64,000 nucleotides of DNA. Source: Hydrangea macrophylla (taxonomy: Eukaryota; Streptophyta; Magnoliopsida; Cornales; Hydrangeaceae). Position numbers and translations under genes: made by a program. Below, piece by piece: positions 25,342 through 37,339 of the stretch (positions are counted from its first letter, which is position 1; each line of letters begins with the position of its first letter). The stretch lies in assembly GCA_033977485.1 (NCBI GenBank), contig CM066983.1, positions 60,445,010 to 60,509,009 on the forward strand. The letters are read 5' to 3'. A model generated the notes under the pieces. It had not been told where the DNA came from. It searched no databases and worked only from the letters and a program-made list of their open reading frames with translations.

Positions 25342-25779
25342 CCGATGTCATTCGAGGTAGGAGACTTTGTATACTTACGAGTATCGCCTTCGAAAGGCAT
25401 TGTTCGATTTGGGAAACGGGGAAAACTTCACCCGCGATTTGTAGGACCTTTTGAGATCCTAGAGAGGGTAGGGCTAGTGGCTTACCGATTAGCCTTATCA
25501 TCTGAGCTGGAGCAGGTGCACAATGTGTTTCACGTATCGATGTTGAGACGATGTATGACAGACACGAGTAAGATCATAATACCTGAACCGTTACAGATTC
25601 AAGAGGACTTGAGTTACATAGAACATCCTGTGGAGATTTTGGATCGAAAAGAACAAGTATTGAGAACGAAGACGATTCCGATGGTGAAGGTATTATGGCG
25701 TAACCATACAATCGAGGAAGCTACGTGGGAGAATGAGGAAGAGATGCTGAGTGAGTATCCGCATCTTTTCGACCGATGA
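25342..25779 (+). pseudogene. Integrase C-terminus and chromodomain, cut off by in-frame stop
   Basis: Directly in frame after the TGA. GPY/F module (HPRFVGPFEILERVG, VHNVFHVSMLRR) followed by a chromodomain-like end (VKVLWRNHTIEEATWENEEE). In chromoviruses this domain is thought to direct integration to particular chromatin. The arrangement suggests a single nonsense change in an otherwise intact polyprotein. Confidence 0.88.
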
Positions 25780-25809
25780 GGTATAAGTTTGGGGACAAAC
25801 TTCCTTTTT

Positions 25810-25821
25810 GGAGGGGAGAGT
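25810..25821 (+). promoter_or_regulatory. Polypurine tract of chromovirus
   Basis: GGAGGGGAGAGT abuts the 3' LTR start. This is where plus-strand DNA synthesis would be primed. Confidence 0.85.
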
Positions 25822-27975
25822 TGTCACAACCGTTCCAAAGATTCATGGTTTTAACATGCATATTTGAATTTCACAAATTATCGATGTTAATTAATAATTT
25901 GTGATAAGTAGTTGACTGTAGTCAACGGTGGAGTGTCGATTGAGGACACGGTAATCGGAGGACCATGAGGCATCCGTATGACTAAATGACATTTATATGC
26001 TTTAAATGTTATTTGAACTATCTGATATTTCATGAATAGTGAATTTATTTGCGAAGAGTAAATTCTGGTAATTTTGATACTGTTTTATATCATTTTGAGA
26101 ACTGTGGTGAGAACGTGAGTGACACGTCATAAAAAGGTAGGTTGTGTAGAGATTCCACATAATTTAGTTTTCGGACGTATTTTTGGACCCAAACGAGTCT
26201 TAGTCGAAAACTTTTGAAATTGATAATTTTCACTCGTAAAGTTGTAAAATGGACGTGTGCGAAGTTTCGGGAGTTAACTAGAAGTTTAAGAAACTCACGG
26301 GGGAGTAAACGAGATTCCCGAAGAGTTTGTCTATAAATAGGAGTGGATGTATTTGCATTAGTTACAAAACTTATATAATATCTTGGGAGAGGAGAGAGAA
26401 AGGGAGATTGATTGCTACGGGCTTTGCGATGACAAACGGCGATCGTTCGTCCGTCAGTTTTCAACCAAATTCGAGATTCGAACTCCTTGAGGTAAGGGCT
26501 TCGTTTTGATACTAGTTAGGACTAGTTTGGTTAAGTTTTATAAAAATCCGAATGTTAGAATTTTGGGGTAAACGCATGTAAACTTGTAGGAATCGCTTGA
26601 AATTTGAAATCCGACGTTTAATCGACCTCCTAGTTCATCCTTCGAAGTTATAGGAAAATCGCTCGAGGTATGAATTCCGAACCTATGTAATATAGACAAT
26701 TTTGGATGTTTTAGATATTTTGTATGACTTGTGATCCGGGCAAACTTATGTGTTAAATTAGGCCCGTTAAAGTTAGCGAGTATGTATAGAAAAGCACGGT
26801 GACATGATTATGTGAGTATGTTAAATGCCTATGTGGGTCAAAGGGGAGTTTGATATAATTTTACGCCGGTGCACGCCTCTCGATGTTTGAGAGTTTATAG
26901 AAGTGACGACTACTTGCTTGGTGTGGGAAGTGGCCAACTAGAGCAGATGGGTGTAATGGTTGAGTGATCCTTGGCTAACCATTGACATCGCGGTTTAACA
27001 TTTAAGACTTGCCAATATACTGGGTGAATGCGTATCTCTCTCCCCGGAGACTAAATTATGTGATTTAGATGTTTTAAACATGAATTGCCTCATATGCATT
27101 TGTTTAGAATTGTACACTCAGCATATAGCTGAGCAGTGGAGATTTCCTCCATTGCAGGTGACAGGAAGAAAGGGAAAAAGAAGCGCGAAGAGTGAGACCG
27201 CGGGAACGACGGGGTTGAACCACTTTGTTTATGTTTTTGTCTTCCATTCCTTGGTTGAAAATGTAATTTTTGGAAGTTAGGGCTAGAAACGTCACTTTTA
27301 AGTTTTGGAATGGAATTGTAAGGTCATGTTATGTACTTAACTCCTTTTGAATTCGTGGTAATGAATCCGAACTCGTGGATTCGTGTTTTGAAGGTTCTAC
27401 TTGTAAATTTAACGGTTTGAAGGATTGTACTAGTTCTTTTATATTTTGAGCCAAACAAGCCTTAGCTTGTTCCGTTAATTATCTCTTTCTGTGGATTATT
27501 ATGTCGTTATGACGATCTTAAAAATCTAGTATAGATGGTGAAGTTTAAAAAGTTTTCAACATATTAGGAAGCATGGAAGTGAAGAGGTTGAGTGATGCTT
27601 TGGCAAAATTCTGCAACATTCTGCAGGATTCTGCCAGAGGGTCATTCGACCGGTCGAATGGGGTCGTTCGACCGGTCGAAATACCCCTGTCAGAAATTTT
27701 TTTCTATACCTTTCGCAACTTTTGGAAATGTTTCGATTGGTTCTTAGGGTACCTTTGGGACCCCTTTTAACTTAAAACCATTCGTTTCGAAATATAATTG
27801 CGTTTTCAATTTTACACGGATTTTATAACTCGGAGGGTAATGTTTTCAAAGTTTTATACACTTGAGGTTGTTTTAAGTTACTTTTCCGCTGCGTACTGTT
27901 ATAAGATGAACTGGTTGAGCCTTGGTGGCATGCCACGTGTCCTGTTTCCGCACGTTAGCGGGATGGGTCGTGACA
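25822..27975 (+). repeat. 3' LTR of chromovirus
   Basis: Near-identical copy of 18906-21060, with palindromes conserved at 27643-27660 and 27667-27680. One base shorter, from a C-run change next to the second palindrome. Confidence 0.95.
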
Positions 27976-27980
27976 ATGTT

Positions 27981-29326
27981 CGGTGTCGGTTCTTCCTTGC
28001 CGAAACACATATATACGAACATATCTATGCTACAAGGTAAGTATAGGCACTCACTGGTAAAGACGGTGACGCCGGCGAGCTCGCGGTGGTTGCAGGTTCC
28101 TCGGTGAGCTTTCTCTCTTCTTTCTCCTTCTGTTTCTCTGTCTATTCTCTGTATCCCTCTTCTGCTCCTGCCCTTCTTCTCCTCCCAGTCTCAAAGGGTG
28201 TGTGTTTGTGTTTGTGTGTATATGTATATATATCCGGTGTGTATATTGTAATATATGAGTGTGTGTATATATAATTGTATCTCTCCCTCTAAAACTCAGC
28301 AACCCAAACACACACCCAAAACCAACATATATATATATAGGGAAGGGGAGGGTGTAGGTGGCAGCTCTGCATATGCTGATAATAACAAGTTCGATCGATC
28401 GTTCGATCGATTGAGAACAGGTCGGTCAGGGTTCGATCGATTGAGATGGGTTCGATCGATTGAGATGGGTTCAATCGCTTGAGAAAAGGATCCACGTCAT
28501 AATTTAGGTCGGCAGAGGTTCGATTGCTCGGAGTGGACTCGATCGATTGAAGAAACATAAATTCGATCGATTGAGGATAGTTCGATCGTTCGAAGTTGAA
28601 ATTATAGGGAATGTAAATACAAGTATACTGAATCTTATTTATATCAATAAGGATATAAAAGTACAACAAAAATACAGGGTTTTACACTCGGAGTGGCCTG
28701 ACAATGTAGTATTGCTGGTTTTTATTGAACTCGGAATCAGATCCTTTTCAAAGGGGGTGGAAGGACCCTTTTATAGAAGTAAGAGTCCTCTCTTACATGG
28801 TATTTGAGCTTAATTAGGTATCTTCTATGGTGATTGTTGCTCATCTGGTTAGTTCCTTAATCTGTTTAAGAAACTATTTGCTACAAATATGGTGCCTTCC
28901 TAAGTGGTTTAGGAAACTGTTGGATCCCGAGGCGTACATGACGTGCTTCTAGGCGAGCTGGGCTATTCTTGAGCTGTTTAGTGACCAGAGGGTGTTATCC
29001 TGACCTGTTAGTCGGGCTTCTCTTTTGACAGTACCCTGTGCTACATAGCTCAGAAGCTTCAGGCATCCTAGACCGCTCGGGATAGCGATCACCCTAGTAG
29101 TTGTGCTTTTCCTGGCCTGGATAGAGATTGGTCGAACCTGGAACAGTTGGATTATTAGACCATTTTGGGCGTGTCAAAGTTTATTTAAAATTCCAACTAG
29201 GATAGGCTAGATAACTTTTAGATTTGTTTCATTTTATCTGGATTAGGTAACTTACTATTATTAATGGGAAGCGGTAGAGGAATCCAAAAATTATGTCGGG
29301 ACACTTTTTTTTTTTTTTTTCATGTT
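27981..29326. other. Continuation of repeat split by chromovirus; unclassified LTR-like DNA
   Basis: Resumes the sequence interrupted at 18905. It holds a CT-rich stretch (28110-28190), GT/AT microsatellite (28197-28345) and a TTCGATCGATTGA-type cluster (28389-28592). A segment at about 28640-29180 then ends in GGGCGTGTCA and looks LTR-like (it has TTTTATAGAAGTAAGAG, like the LTRs near 50 kb). No ORF is convincing. The long FDRS/SIDR reading frames here are only the palindromes translated. Confidence 0.4.
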
Positions 29327-30997
29327 TCTACTATCTAATAAAAACGTATCTCCAACTGCTTCCCAATTCCCCAAGCTGCACGAATTTTACGATTTCCATG
29401 TTTACCCCTCCATCAATTTTACGGACTTTCAAGTTTGCCCCTTTATAAATTAATTGTGTTATATAGGTCAATTTTTATGAGAAAAAAACCAACTTTTGCA
29501 ACTATAATTACAATTGACTTCAACAAGAGTCAACAAAAATGGTTACTTACATAATATTTACATATAGGTCAATTTTTGTATGGCACGAAACAAAATTTAC
29601 GAACTTCCAAGTTTACCCCTCCATAAACTGAGTGTGTTATTTACATTTACATATAGGTCAATTTTTATGAGAAAAAAAAATCAACTTTTGCAGCTATAAT
29701 TACAATTGACTTCAACAAGAGCCAACAAAAATGGCTCCCCATGAATTTTATGAAGTTCCAAATATACCCCTGGTATAATCAGATATTTTACAATTATACC
29801 CCCTCTTATATATATGACTTTGCTCCCATGAATTTTATGGAGTTCCAAATATGCCCCTGGTATTTTACAATCACGAATTTTCCCTATTGCCCAAATTGCC
29901 CTCTTATATGTATGACTTTGCCCCCATGAATTTTATGAAGTTCCAAACATACCCCTGATATTATCAGATATTTTACAATTCTACCCCCCTCTTATATATA
30001 TGACTTTGCCCCCATGAATTTTATGAAATTCCAAATATACCCCTGGTATTTTACAATTATACCCCTTTGCTCTTGTGTTTTTACGTAAAACTAAAAACCA
30101 CAATGTTACCATGTGTGACCTTAGTTATCCCTCAATTAGAGTTGAGTTCATCAGTTGCCTCGAACATATGGACTCTTACATATTGCATTTTCAGTAATGC
30201 TATGCTTCCCAATTTTATTTCTCAAAAAGTATTTTGAATACATGTAGCACTGGGACCATCTTGATTAATAGTAAGACCACTTCAACATCAACCAATCACA
30301 ATTAACTAAATACACCGCCATATATGCTGGGAAACACTTTTGGGAATTTTTTTTGGAAAATATAGCATTACTCTTGCATTTTTATGTTACTCCCGAATTT
30401 TATGGACTACCGACTTTGCCCCCATGATTTTTTAGATGTTTTACAATTATTCCCCTTTGCTCTTGTGTTTTTACGTTCTGCCCCCCTCTCGCAATAAATT
30501 TTTTTTTATTTAAAAAAGTGAAAACTAAAAACCACAATGTTACCATGCAATACCTTAGTTATCCCTCAATTAGAGTTGAGTTGATAAGTTGCCTCGAACA
30601 TATGGACTCTTACATATTGCATTTTCAGTAATGCTATGCTTCCCAAATTTTTTTCTCAAAAAGTATTTCAAACACATGTGGCACTAGGACTATCTTGATT
30701 AATAGTACGACCACTTCAACATCAAACAATCAAAATTAACTGGGTACACTGCCACATGTGTTGGGAAACTCTATTGGGAAAAAAAATTGGAAAACATAGC
30801 ATTACTCTTGCATTTTTATGTTACTACTAATTTGGTAGTTTTTTCGAGCCGCATCTATTATATTCAAAAATTTTGTTTGATTATAGATTATACTATTAAG
30901 ATTGTAAGACAATGTATTTCATAAGTCATAAGTGACAATTAATAGATACATCAAGTACAATCATATGTCCCGCGATCGCACGGGCTTCACAAACTAG
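29327..30997 (+). mobile_element. Non-autonomous Helitron
   Basis: 5' end TCTACTATCTAATAAAAA, close to the usual plant Helitron start. The 3' end has a hairpin CCCG-CGATCGCA-CGGG (30969-30984) ten bases before CTAG (30994-30997), followed by a host T. There is no terminal inverted repeat, as expected. The interior holds 29390-30060, several copies of a unit containing CCATGAATTTTATG and TACCCCTGGTAT, and a direct duplication (30062-30400 and 30452-30825). No Rep/helicase ORF is present. The 5' flanking base is T rather than the usual A. Confidence 0.8.
30193..30810. repeat. Direct duplication carrying two MITE-like copies inside the Helitron
   Basis: Two related segments, 30062-30400 and 30452-30825, share CCTTTGCTCTTGTGTTT, CCACAATGTTACCATG and CGAACATATGGACTC. 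Each contains a smaller unit opening AGTAATGCTATGCTTCCC and closing ATAGCATTACT (about 30193-30377 and 30627-30810). These ends are inverted repeats, the same type as at 49935-62010. So a MITE was captured and then the region was duplicated. Confidence 0.65.
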
Positions 30998-32700
30998 TTT
31001 TTTTATAAAAATAAAAATAAAATATGTCCAAAAGACCCAAACATTAAGGGTGCAAAATGCTTTTAATTTATGGTGAATGACTAAAATACCTTTAAATATG
31101 TCACCTGACTCGCACATAGGCGAGTTTCCATTAGTTTTGATAGAAATTTTGACGGAAGGACCACATTCCAACTCACTATATACGTTAAGAACAAGTTTGA
31201 GAAAATTGAAACATTAAGGTGCAAAGTCCAAAACGATGTATACATTAGGGGTGCAAAATACTTTTTACCCTTAAGAGGAATTCTTTAATGCAATATTTAT
31301 TCTTTTACAACTTTTTAAAAATTTGAAAGATATTAATTTAAAGCAAATTTTTTCTTAAAAATCATTAAGAAATTATTTTGTTTAAAAAAAGAAACTTTTG
31401 ATAAGTTGTACTAACATTATTACAACACTAAGAGCAAATGAGTAATGCTATGGTCACTAACACTTTCACAAATAAAATTCACTAACACTCTATCACTTTT
31501 GGATGACACTTCAATTTCAGTAGACCCCACAGTGCCACCCGAACAAGAGATAGAGTGTTAGTGGATTTTGTTTGTAAAATAGTATACAAAATGTATCTAA
31601 AAGGCGTTATTACAAAATAAACCTCGAACTTTGCTCCTTCTCTCATTTTGGTCATTGTGGTTTCAATTATATTGATTTGGTCATTGAAGTTATTAAATAG
31701 AAGCAATGTGGTTTAAATGTCCAGTCATGTGATAAAAGTTTAGGGAATTTACTCACATGCTATACATTGTCACGCTTTTTAGGAGCGAAAATAGAACACT
31801 ATCAATCTCTCCACCTACTTATCCATGTAATTTTACAATGTAGTGGGTGAATTTGGTCAATTTGTTTTGATAGAATGGGACAGTTGGACTATATTACTTC
31901 TATTTGTAAACTTCAAGGGCTAAATTAATATAATTTAAACTACAATAACTAAAATAAGACAGAATTCAACTTTAGGGTATATTTTGTATTTAAACTTGCA
32001 ATAACAATGAAGTTGGGGTGAGGGTGTGGAGTAAATATTGAATGCAACGTGGATACAACGTCACTAGCTATAATGTACTAATAGATTTGAAATTTATGCT
32101 TATATAGATTGAATTTTTTCTTAAATATAGGGGTTGCAGATAGTTAGATAAAATGTTTAATTAAATTATAGAACTATATTAGAAAAATAACCATTGTAAC
32201 CAAAATTTTCTCGGACACAACTTCAGTACAGTTGTATCGGTGTGGTTCGTACTATTTCCCTCACATAAATAGTAAAAACAGTATAAAATTATCGTTTTGT
32301 CCAAATTATTTTTACTGTTCATGTAAGAGGAACTACACCAACCATACTGAAGGAACTTTCATGAAGTTTTTTCCAATTTTCTCCAGGGTGTTGGTGCAAA
32401 GGTTGTTACATATTCCATTAGGTTTTGACCATAAAAATAAAATAATGCTCCATTAGGTTTTTTTTATTTTTATTCCCCTGTCCCTTTTTTTGAGTCTTAT
32501 ATTTCATTTTGGGATGTCCAAAAATTAGGAGTATTTACTTTCGTAAATTGGTATATAATTTTTACTTATTTTCCAAAACTACCCTTATTTTAAATCTACG
32601 CCAAGACAAAATTTATAAAATTATTATAATAATTAGGGACAATTGTGGAAAGTAGATGTAGATTCTATTTTATCTTCTCAATAAATTTAGTTCCCAAAAG
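30998..32700. other. AT-rich intergenic DNA
   Basis: No gene supported. It includes one small inverted-repeat element at 31465-31583; the rest is AT-rich sequence with no recognised structure. Confidence 0.6.
31465..31583. repeat. Small MITE-like inverted repeat
   Basis: Arms CACAAATAAAATTCACTAAC... and GTTAGTGGATTTTGTTTG... share an ACACTCTATC core facing inwards (about 30 bp, imperfect), with about 55 bp between. The target duplication was not identified. Confidence 0.55.
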
Positions 32701-33159
32701 GGCTAAATTACACTTTAGTACCCTATAGTTTGGGCGAAGTTTCACTTTGGGCCCTCTAGTTTCAATTGTAACACTTTGGTCCCTGTAGTTTTGATTTGGT
32801 TTCAATGTGGGACCTGCCTCTAACTCCGTCAATGTAACTTGACGGAAAACTCACGCGCCTTACATGATTCATTTATTAGAGACATTTTGGTACCCTATAG
32901 TTTGAGCGAAGCTTCACTTTGGGCCCTGGAGTTTGGGCGAAGTTTCATTTTAGGCCCTAGAGTTTGGGCGAAGTTTCACTTTGAGCCTTGAAGTTTGCAA
33001 GGCACATAAGTGTCCCGTCAAGTTACATTGAAAGAGTTAGAGGCAGGTCCCACATTGAAACCAAATCAAAACTACAGGGACCAAAGTGTTGCAATTGAAA
33101 CTAGAGGACCCAAAGTGAAACTTCGCCCAAACTACAGGGTACTAAAGTGTAATTTAGCC
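32701..33159. mobile_element. Mutator-type foldback MITE with 9-bp target duplication
   Basis: 459 bases with inverted arms of about 145 bp, starting GGCTAAATTACACTTTAGTA and ending in its complement. Exact 9-bp flanking duplication TCCCAAAAG at 32692-32700 and 33160-33168. Long arms and a 9-bp duplication are typical of Mutator-like elements. The middle repeats the phrase AGTTTGGGCGAAG several times. No ORF. Confidence 0.93.
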
Positions 33160-33168
33160 TCCCAAAAG

Positions 33169-33443
33169 TGGACTAAAAAAGAGTGACCGAGGTAATTTTT
33201 TATGTTTTTACTGACGGCAAGGCTTTTTCTGATGCTAACGGAGTAACGGTGAGTTCATTTGGTCAGTTGGTTTCCCTGGACAAAGGCAATTCTGACATGT
33301 ATATTTAATCTACATAACAGGGAAGTGACTGTCACGCACTTCCTAATTGTCTATTTTTGCAGACGAGAACTTTTACCGTGGAATTTAATTTCAACACTGC
33401 TACCCATTCATCTAACCACACCCGAAATCACATTCTATGATTT
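33169..33443. other. Unassigned spacer
   Basis: Nothing recognised between two MITEs. Confidence 0.5.
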
Positions 33444-33632
33444 AAATATATGGAAAAACACTTGGGTGCAGTAATTTCAGTTCTGTGCAAACTGTGCCTC
33501 TCACAGTTAGCACAATATTTGCACAATTTTCAAAAAAATTGAAACAGTTTGGGAAAAAACACTGTGCAAACTGTGAGAGGCACAGTTTGCACAGGACTGA
33601 GCTTACTGCACCTAAGTGTTTTCCAAATATAT
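33444..33632. repeat. Hairpin MITE
   Basis: Arms of about 80 bp. AATATATGGAAAAACACTTG on the left is matched by the complement of CTAAGTGTTTTCCAAATATA on the right, and both arms contain TGTGCAAACTGTGCCTCTCA. The loop is short. A clear target duplication was not seen. Confidence 0.7.
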
Positions 33633-33837
33633 GTACAATATATTAATTGAAAATTTTCCCATTTTTTTGTGCACGGCTTACACAATACATGATACTTGCA
33701 TTTAAAACAAGAATATGGTTTGTGGTGTAGTTAGATGAGTGGGTGTAGCATTATTCATTTAATTTCTTAAAGCAAGGTTGTAGAAATTAATATTGTTATG
33801 TCTATTAAAACTTTTGTTAAAAAACATTTTAGCAAAG

Positions 33838-34066
33838 TAAGGGTTTGAAGCTCGATTCGATAAAGGCTAAGATTGACTCGCTCATTTGAGCTCATGAACA
33901 CGATCAATTAAGGCTCGCAAGCAACCTCGTTAATAGATTCGATAAAGAACTTATATTGTGTATTTGTTATAAAACTATATAATTTTACAGAATTGTAATA
34001 ATAATAAAGAGCTTGTGAAAAAGCTCGTGAGGTAGCTTTACTCGACTCGTGTCCACCCCTACATAC
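33838..34066. repeat. hAT-like MITE remnant
   Basis: Text rich in AGCTCG/CGAGCT, opening TAAGGGTTTGAAGCTCG and closing GTGTCCACCCCTA, related to the intact element at 43023-43463. The flanks do not match, so it is old or truncated. Confidence 0.45.
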
Positions 34067-34354
34067 AACCTAATCTTAAAACTCTACAATGGCCCAATAT
34101 AAAAGTTCAACAAAGACCACGTCTATATTGAAGAATAAAGGGGCCAGGCCTCTTTCCTTTAAGGAGAGTCGAACTGTTGCACTTCCACTTGGAAAAAATA
34201 AGATCACACCACTAAGTCAAAGGGCTCGAGGTGAACACCATATATTTAGTTGTAAAGTAATTTCACTTTGGACATTATATTTTTAATTGTAGTATTTAGA
34301 GCCTACAATTATAAACCTGTGTCAATTAGGGACGATCACTTACATGAAGATGAC

Positions 34355-34868
34355 TAGGGGTGGGCATACTTTGGGCCAACCCGAAAAACCGAATCGAAAC
34401 CGAAATTTATCAAATTTTGGTTCGGATAATAACCGAACCGAAATTATATCAGTTCAAAACCGAACTATTTTAATTAATTTGGTTCGGTTTTCGAAAGTAA
34501 AAAAAAATGTCGGTTCGAAACCGAATAAGCGAAATTTTAAGAATATATAAAGACTTGTTAGATAAATTAGGGTCATATGATTCATATTGTTAATGAAAAA
34601 TAACAAATAAAAAACAGAATCTCAAAGTGGTGAATCTTTACTAATTTACTATACTTAATTTTACCCAAACAAAAAAAATAAAAATAAAAAAATAAAAAAA
34701 ATAATTTCGGTTGAGTTTCAACCCGAATTTTCGAACCGAAACCGAAGTTAAATTTCGAAACCGAACCATTTTTTCGAAGTTTATTTCAGTTTGATTTTCG
34801 GTACCAAAATTCCCAACCCGAACTGAAATTTTCGATTCGAAACCTAACCGACCGAATGCCGACCCCTA
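34355..34868. mobile_element. hAT-type MITE with 8-bp target duplication
   Basis: Begins TAGGGGTGGGCA and ends TGCCGACCCCTA, flanked by exact AAGATGAC at 34347-34354 and 34869-34876. The interior is made of CCGAACCGAAACCGAA-like repeats on both strands. No ORF. Confidence 0.9.
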
Positions 34869-35639
34869 AAGATGACCTTTTGATCAGGTGCCTCAAAACC
34901 TTTAATTCATTTGCTTGTCTCCTGTAAGTCAGAATGAGTAATCCTTATTACGTTTGTTCTAAATTATGGTTAGATTAGAGTGAAATAAGTGTGTGAGGTA
35001 TCATGCCATAATCCATGTAAGTATTTAAAAAAAAAAATAAAAAAAAAATGTCTAAGAGCATCTCCAATGCAAAAAGCTATTTTGCATCTTTCAAACCTAT
35101 ATTTTAGCAATGCTACAGTGTCAAAAATCTATAATTTGACAATTATGCTCCAATGCAAAAAAAGTCATCCAAAATGTCATTTTTTGGCGCAAAAGCTATT
35201 GTCGCGCCCGCCTCGAAGGTGGGGGGCGGTCCCCTCGAGGGTCGCGACCGTTTTAAAAGAAAATGAAATAAAGTAGGGTAAAAGGCTCAAAGCAGCGAAC
35301 CAAGGCGGGAAAGGAAATGTGTGAAAGTATGTACAAGTGGGGAGTAGGGCCAGTAAAAGTTTCAGAGTCGCCACCTAACGTTTATCGGGAGTTAGGATCC
35401 CTGCAAAGACAATTAGATTAGTCATCTTTGACTTTTGAGCAAACAGTTTGAGAAGAGTAGGGCCCTTTTAAAAGTGTGACTCTTGATAGTCATGCGAAAC
35501 CAGAGTTCTCAAAGTGGGTTCGGGGACTCGATTATGTCGAGGGAAGGTATTAGGCACCCTCGAACATCCGTGACACACGGTTGCCGTTTTAGTGGTTTTC
35601 ATAGTAACGGGGCATAAGTAAGGGGTAGTATGATGCATA

Positions 35640-36905
35640 TATAAGAAATTAAAACGCGAGCATCCGTGACACGCGGTTGCCGATTTACGTATCTCGACAC
35701 GAGATAGTTTTGTAGGTATGTATTAGTTTGAAAGTATGTATACGTATCTCGACATGAGATAGTTTGAAAGTATAGTTATGGCGGCACCCAAGTATGGGTT
35801 GCATACGTATCTCGACACGAGAATCAGGCCGTACGTAGTTCTGTGCTATGTATGTGCGTGAGTGTTTTGGTCGATCTAGACCGTGAGTGTGTAAAATAGT
35901 ATTTCGAGTAAAGTCGGTGTAGCTAGGAACTTTAACCTGCGCGGTGTAGTCCTAGACTTTAACCTTTGAGAAAGTAGTGAGTTGTGAGAAAGTGTTTTTG
36001 AGTAAAAAAATCGGGATAGATCGACCGTGCGACGAGTTTTTTTGTATTTTTTGTTTTATGTGCCGGAAGTAAGGGTCGGTGCCCATGAAGAGTGTGAAGA
36101 CATACCTGTCTTACCTGTGCTGTTTGCAGATTCCAAGCAAAGTACCGGAAGTATGGGTTGATGCCCAGTGATTTGAAAAAGGTTTTACCGGAAGTATGGG
36201 TCAGTGCCCAGTGATTTGAAAAAGGTTTTACCGGAAGTATGGGTCGGTGCCCAGTGCTTTGAAAAGGTGCCGGAAGTACGGGTCGGTGCCCAGTGAAAAA
36301 AGAGTGTACCGAAAGTATGGGTCGGTGCCCAGTGATGTAAAAAAGGTGATGTAAAAGTTTTATCTGAAGTACGGGTCGGTGCCCTTGTGAGTGAGAAGTA
36401 TCATTTTTTGTGTTTCCTGATTTTATCAATGAAGATCTGTAACAAGAGATAAAGTGCATCCGGATGGGTCATTAGATCTCCTTCCGGCTGACGCAGGATA
36501 TAAAGTTCAAATCGGGTGGAGTTCGAGGCCTCCTTCCGACTGGCGCAAGATATAACAGTTTGATAAAGTTCAGCCAGGTGGGTCATTAGATCTCCTTCTG
36601 GCTGACGCAAAGGTATAAAGTCCAAATCGGGTGGAGTTCGAGGCCTCCTTCCGACTGGCGCAAGATATAACAGTTTGATAAAGTTCAGCCAGGTGGGTCA
36701 TTAGATCTCCTTCTGGCTGACACAGGATATAAAGTCCAAATCGGGTGGAGTTCGAGGCCTCCTTCCGACTGGCAAGAGAAGGCGGAATATCCGACCAGTG
36801 GATTTATAGGGAGTCCACACCACTAAAGCATATAAAATAAATAAAAGAAATGGAAAAGGCGGAATATCCGACCGGTGGATTTATAGGGAGCCCCAGACCA
36901 CTAAG
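35640..36905. repeat. Tandem arrays inside solo LTR
   Basis: (a) 35690-35835: ATCTCGACACGAGAT dyads, three copies. (b) 36060-36390: about seven copies of a 24-45 bp unit containing GGAAGTATGGGTCGGTGCCC. (c) 36440-36775: about two and a half copies of a 120-bp unit with GGTGGAGTTCGAGGCCTCC and GGGTCATTAGATCTCCTTC. (d) 36778-36900: two copies of GGCGGAATATCCGACC...TTTATAGGGAG. Confidence 0.8.
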
Positions 36906-37339
36906 TGTAAGAGTTTGAGGGAGTTACCTGTGAAGAAGGGGGCAATTTGAGGCCCAGTAGGTGCTTTGTTGAGAAAGAATGAAACAAAACCAAGAAAGCG
37001 TAGCAGAAATAACCCAATAAGACCAAAGTCGTACTTCGACGCGAAATCGACTTGAATGGATGTCATAGTTGGGTCCGGAAGGGCCGAAAGAGCCAGAATA
37101 GCCATAAAGCGGGCCGGAATGGGTCCGGGCTGAGTTGAGCGGGACCCACGGGGGTTAGAACTGGCCCGGAGAGCCCGAAATGGACATATAAAATGACAAA
37201 CAGCCCTTAAGATTTAGATTCGGCCAATTCTGAGGTCACCGGTGCGTCCGGAACGACCAAATTAGCTAAGAACAAGTGTCCGTTCGTTGAAATCTGGACC
37301 CGAAATTGAGAAAATTGTGAAAAATCAAAAGTGGGGGCC

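Larger units (their letters stand above)
18906..27975 (+). mobile_element. Full-length chromovirus (Tekay/Del-like Ty3/gypsy)
   Basis: Two LTRs of 2155 and 2154 bases, an iMet-tRNA primer site, a gag-pol frame with C-terminal chromodomain, and a polypurine tract. The 5-bp target duplication ATGTT is at 18901-18905 and 27976-27980. By eye the LTRs differ at about 30-35 sites, roughly 1.5 percent, so this is a recent insertion, though older than the one at 53955. One in-frame TGA splits the polyprotein. Confidence 0.95.

Noticed and set aside
33838..34066. A complete hAT element
   Set aside because: Ends resemble the family but the 8-bp flanks do not match, so it is listed only as a remnant.
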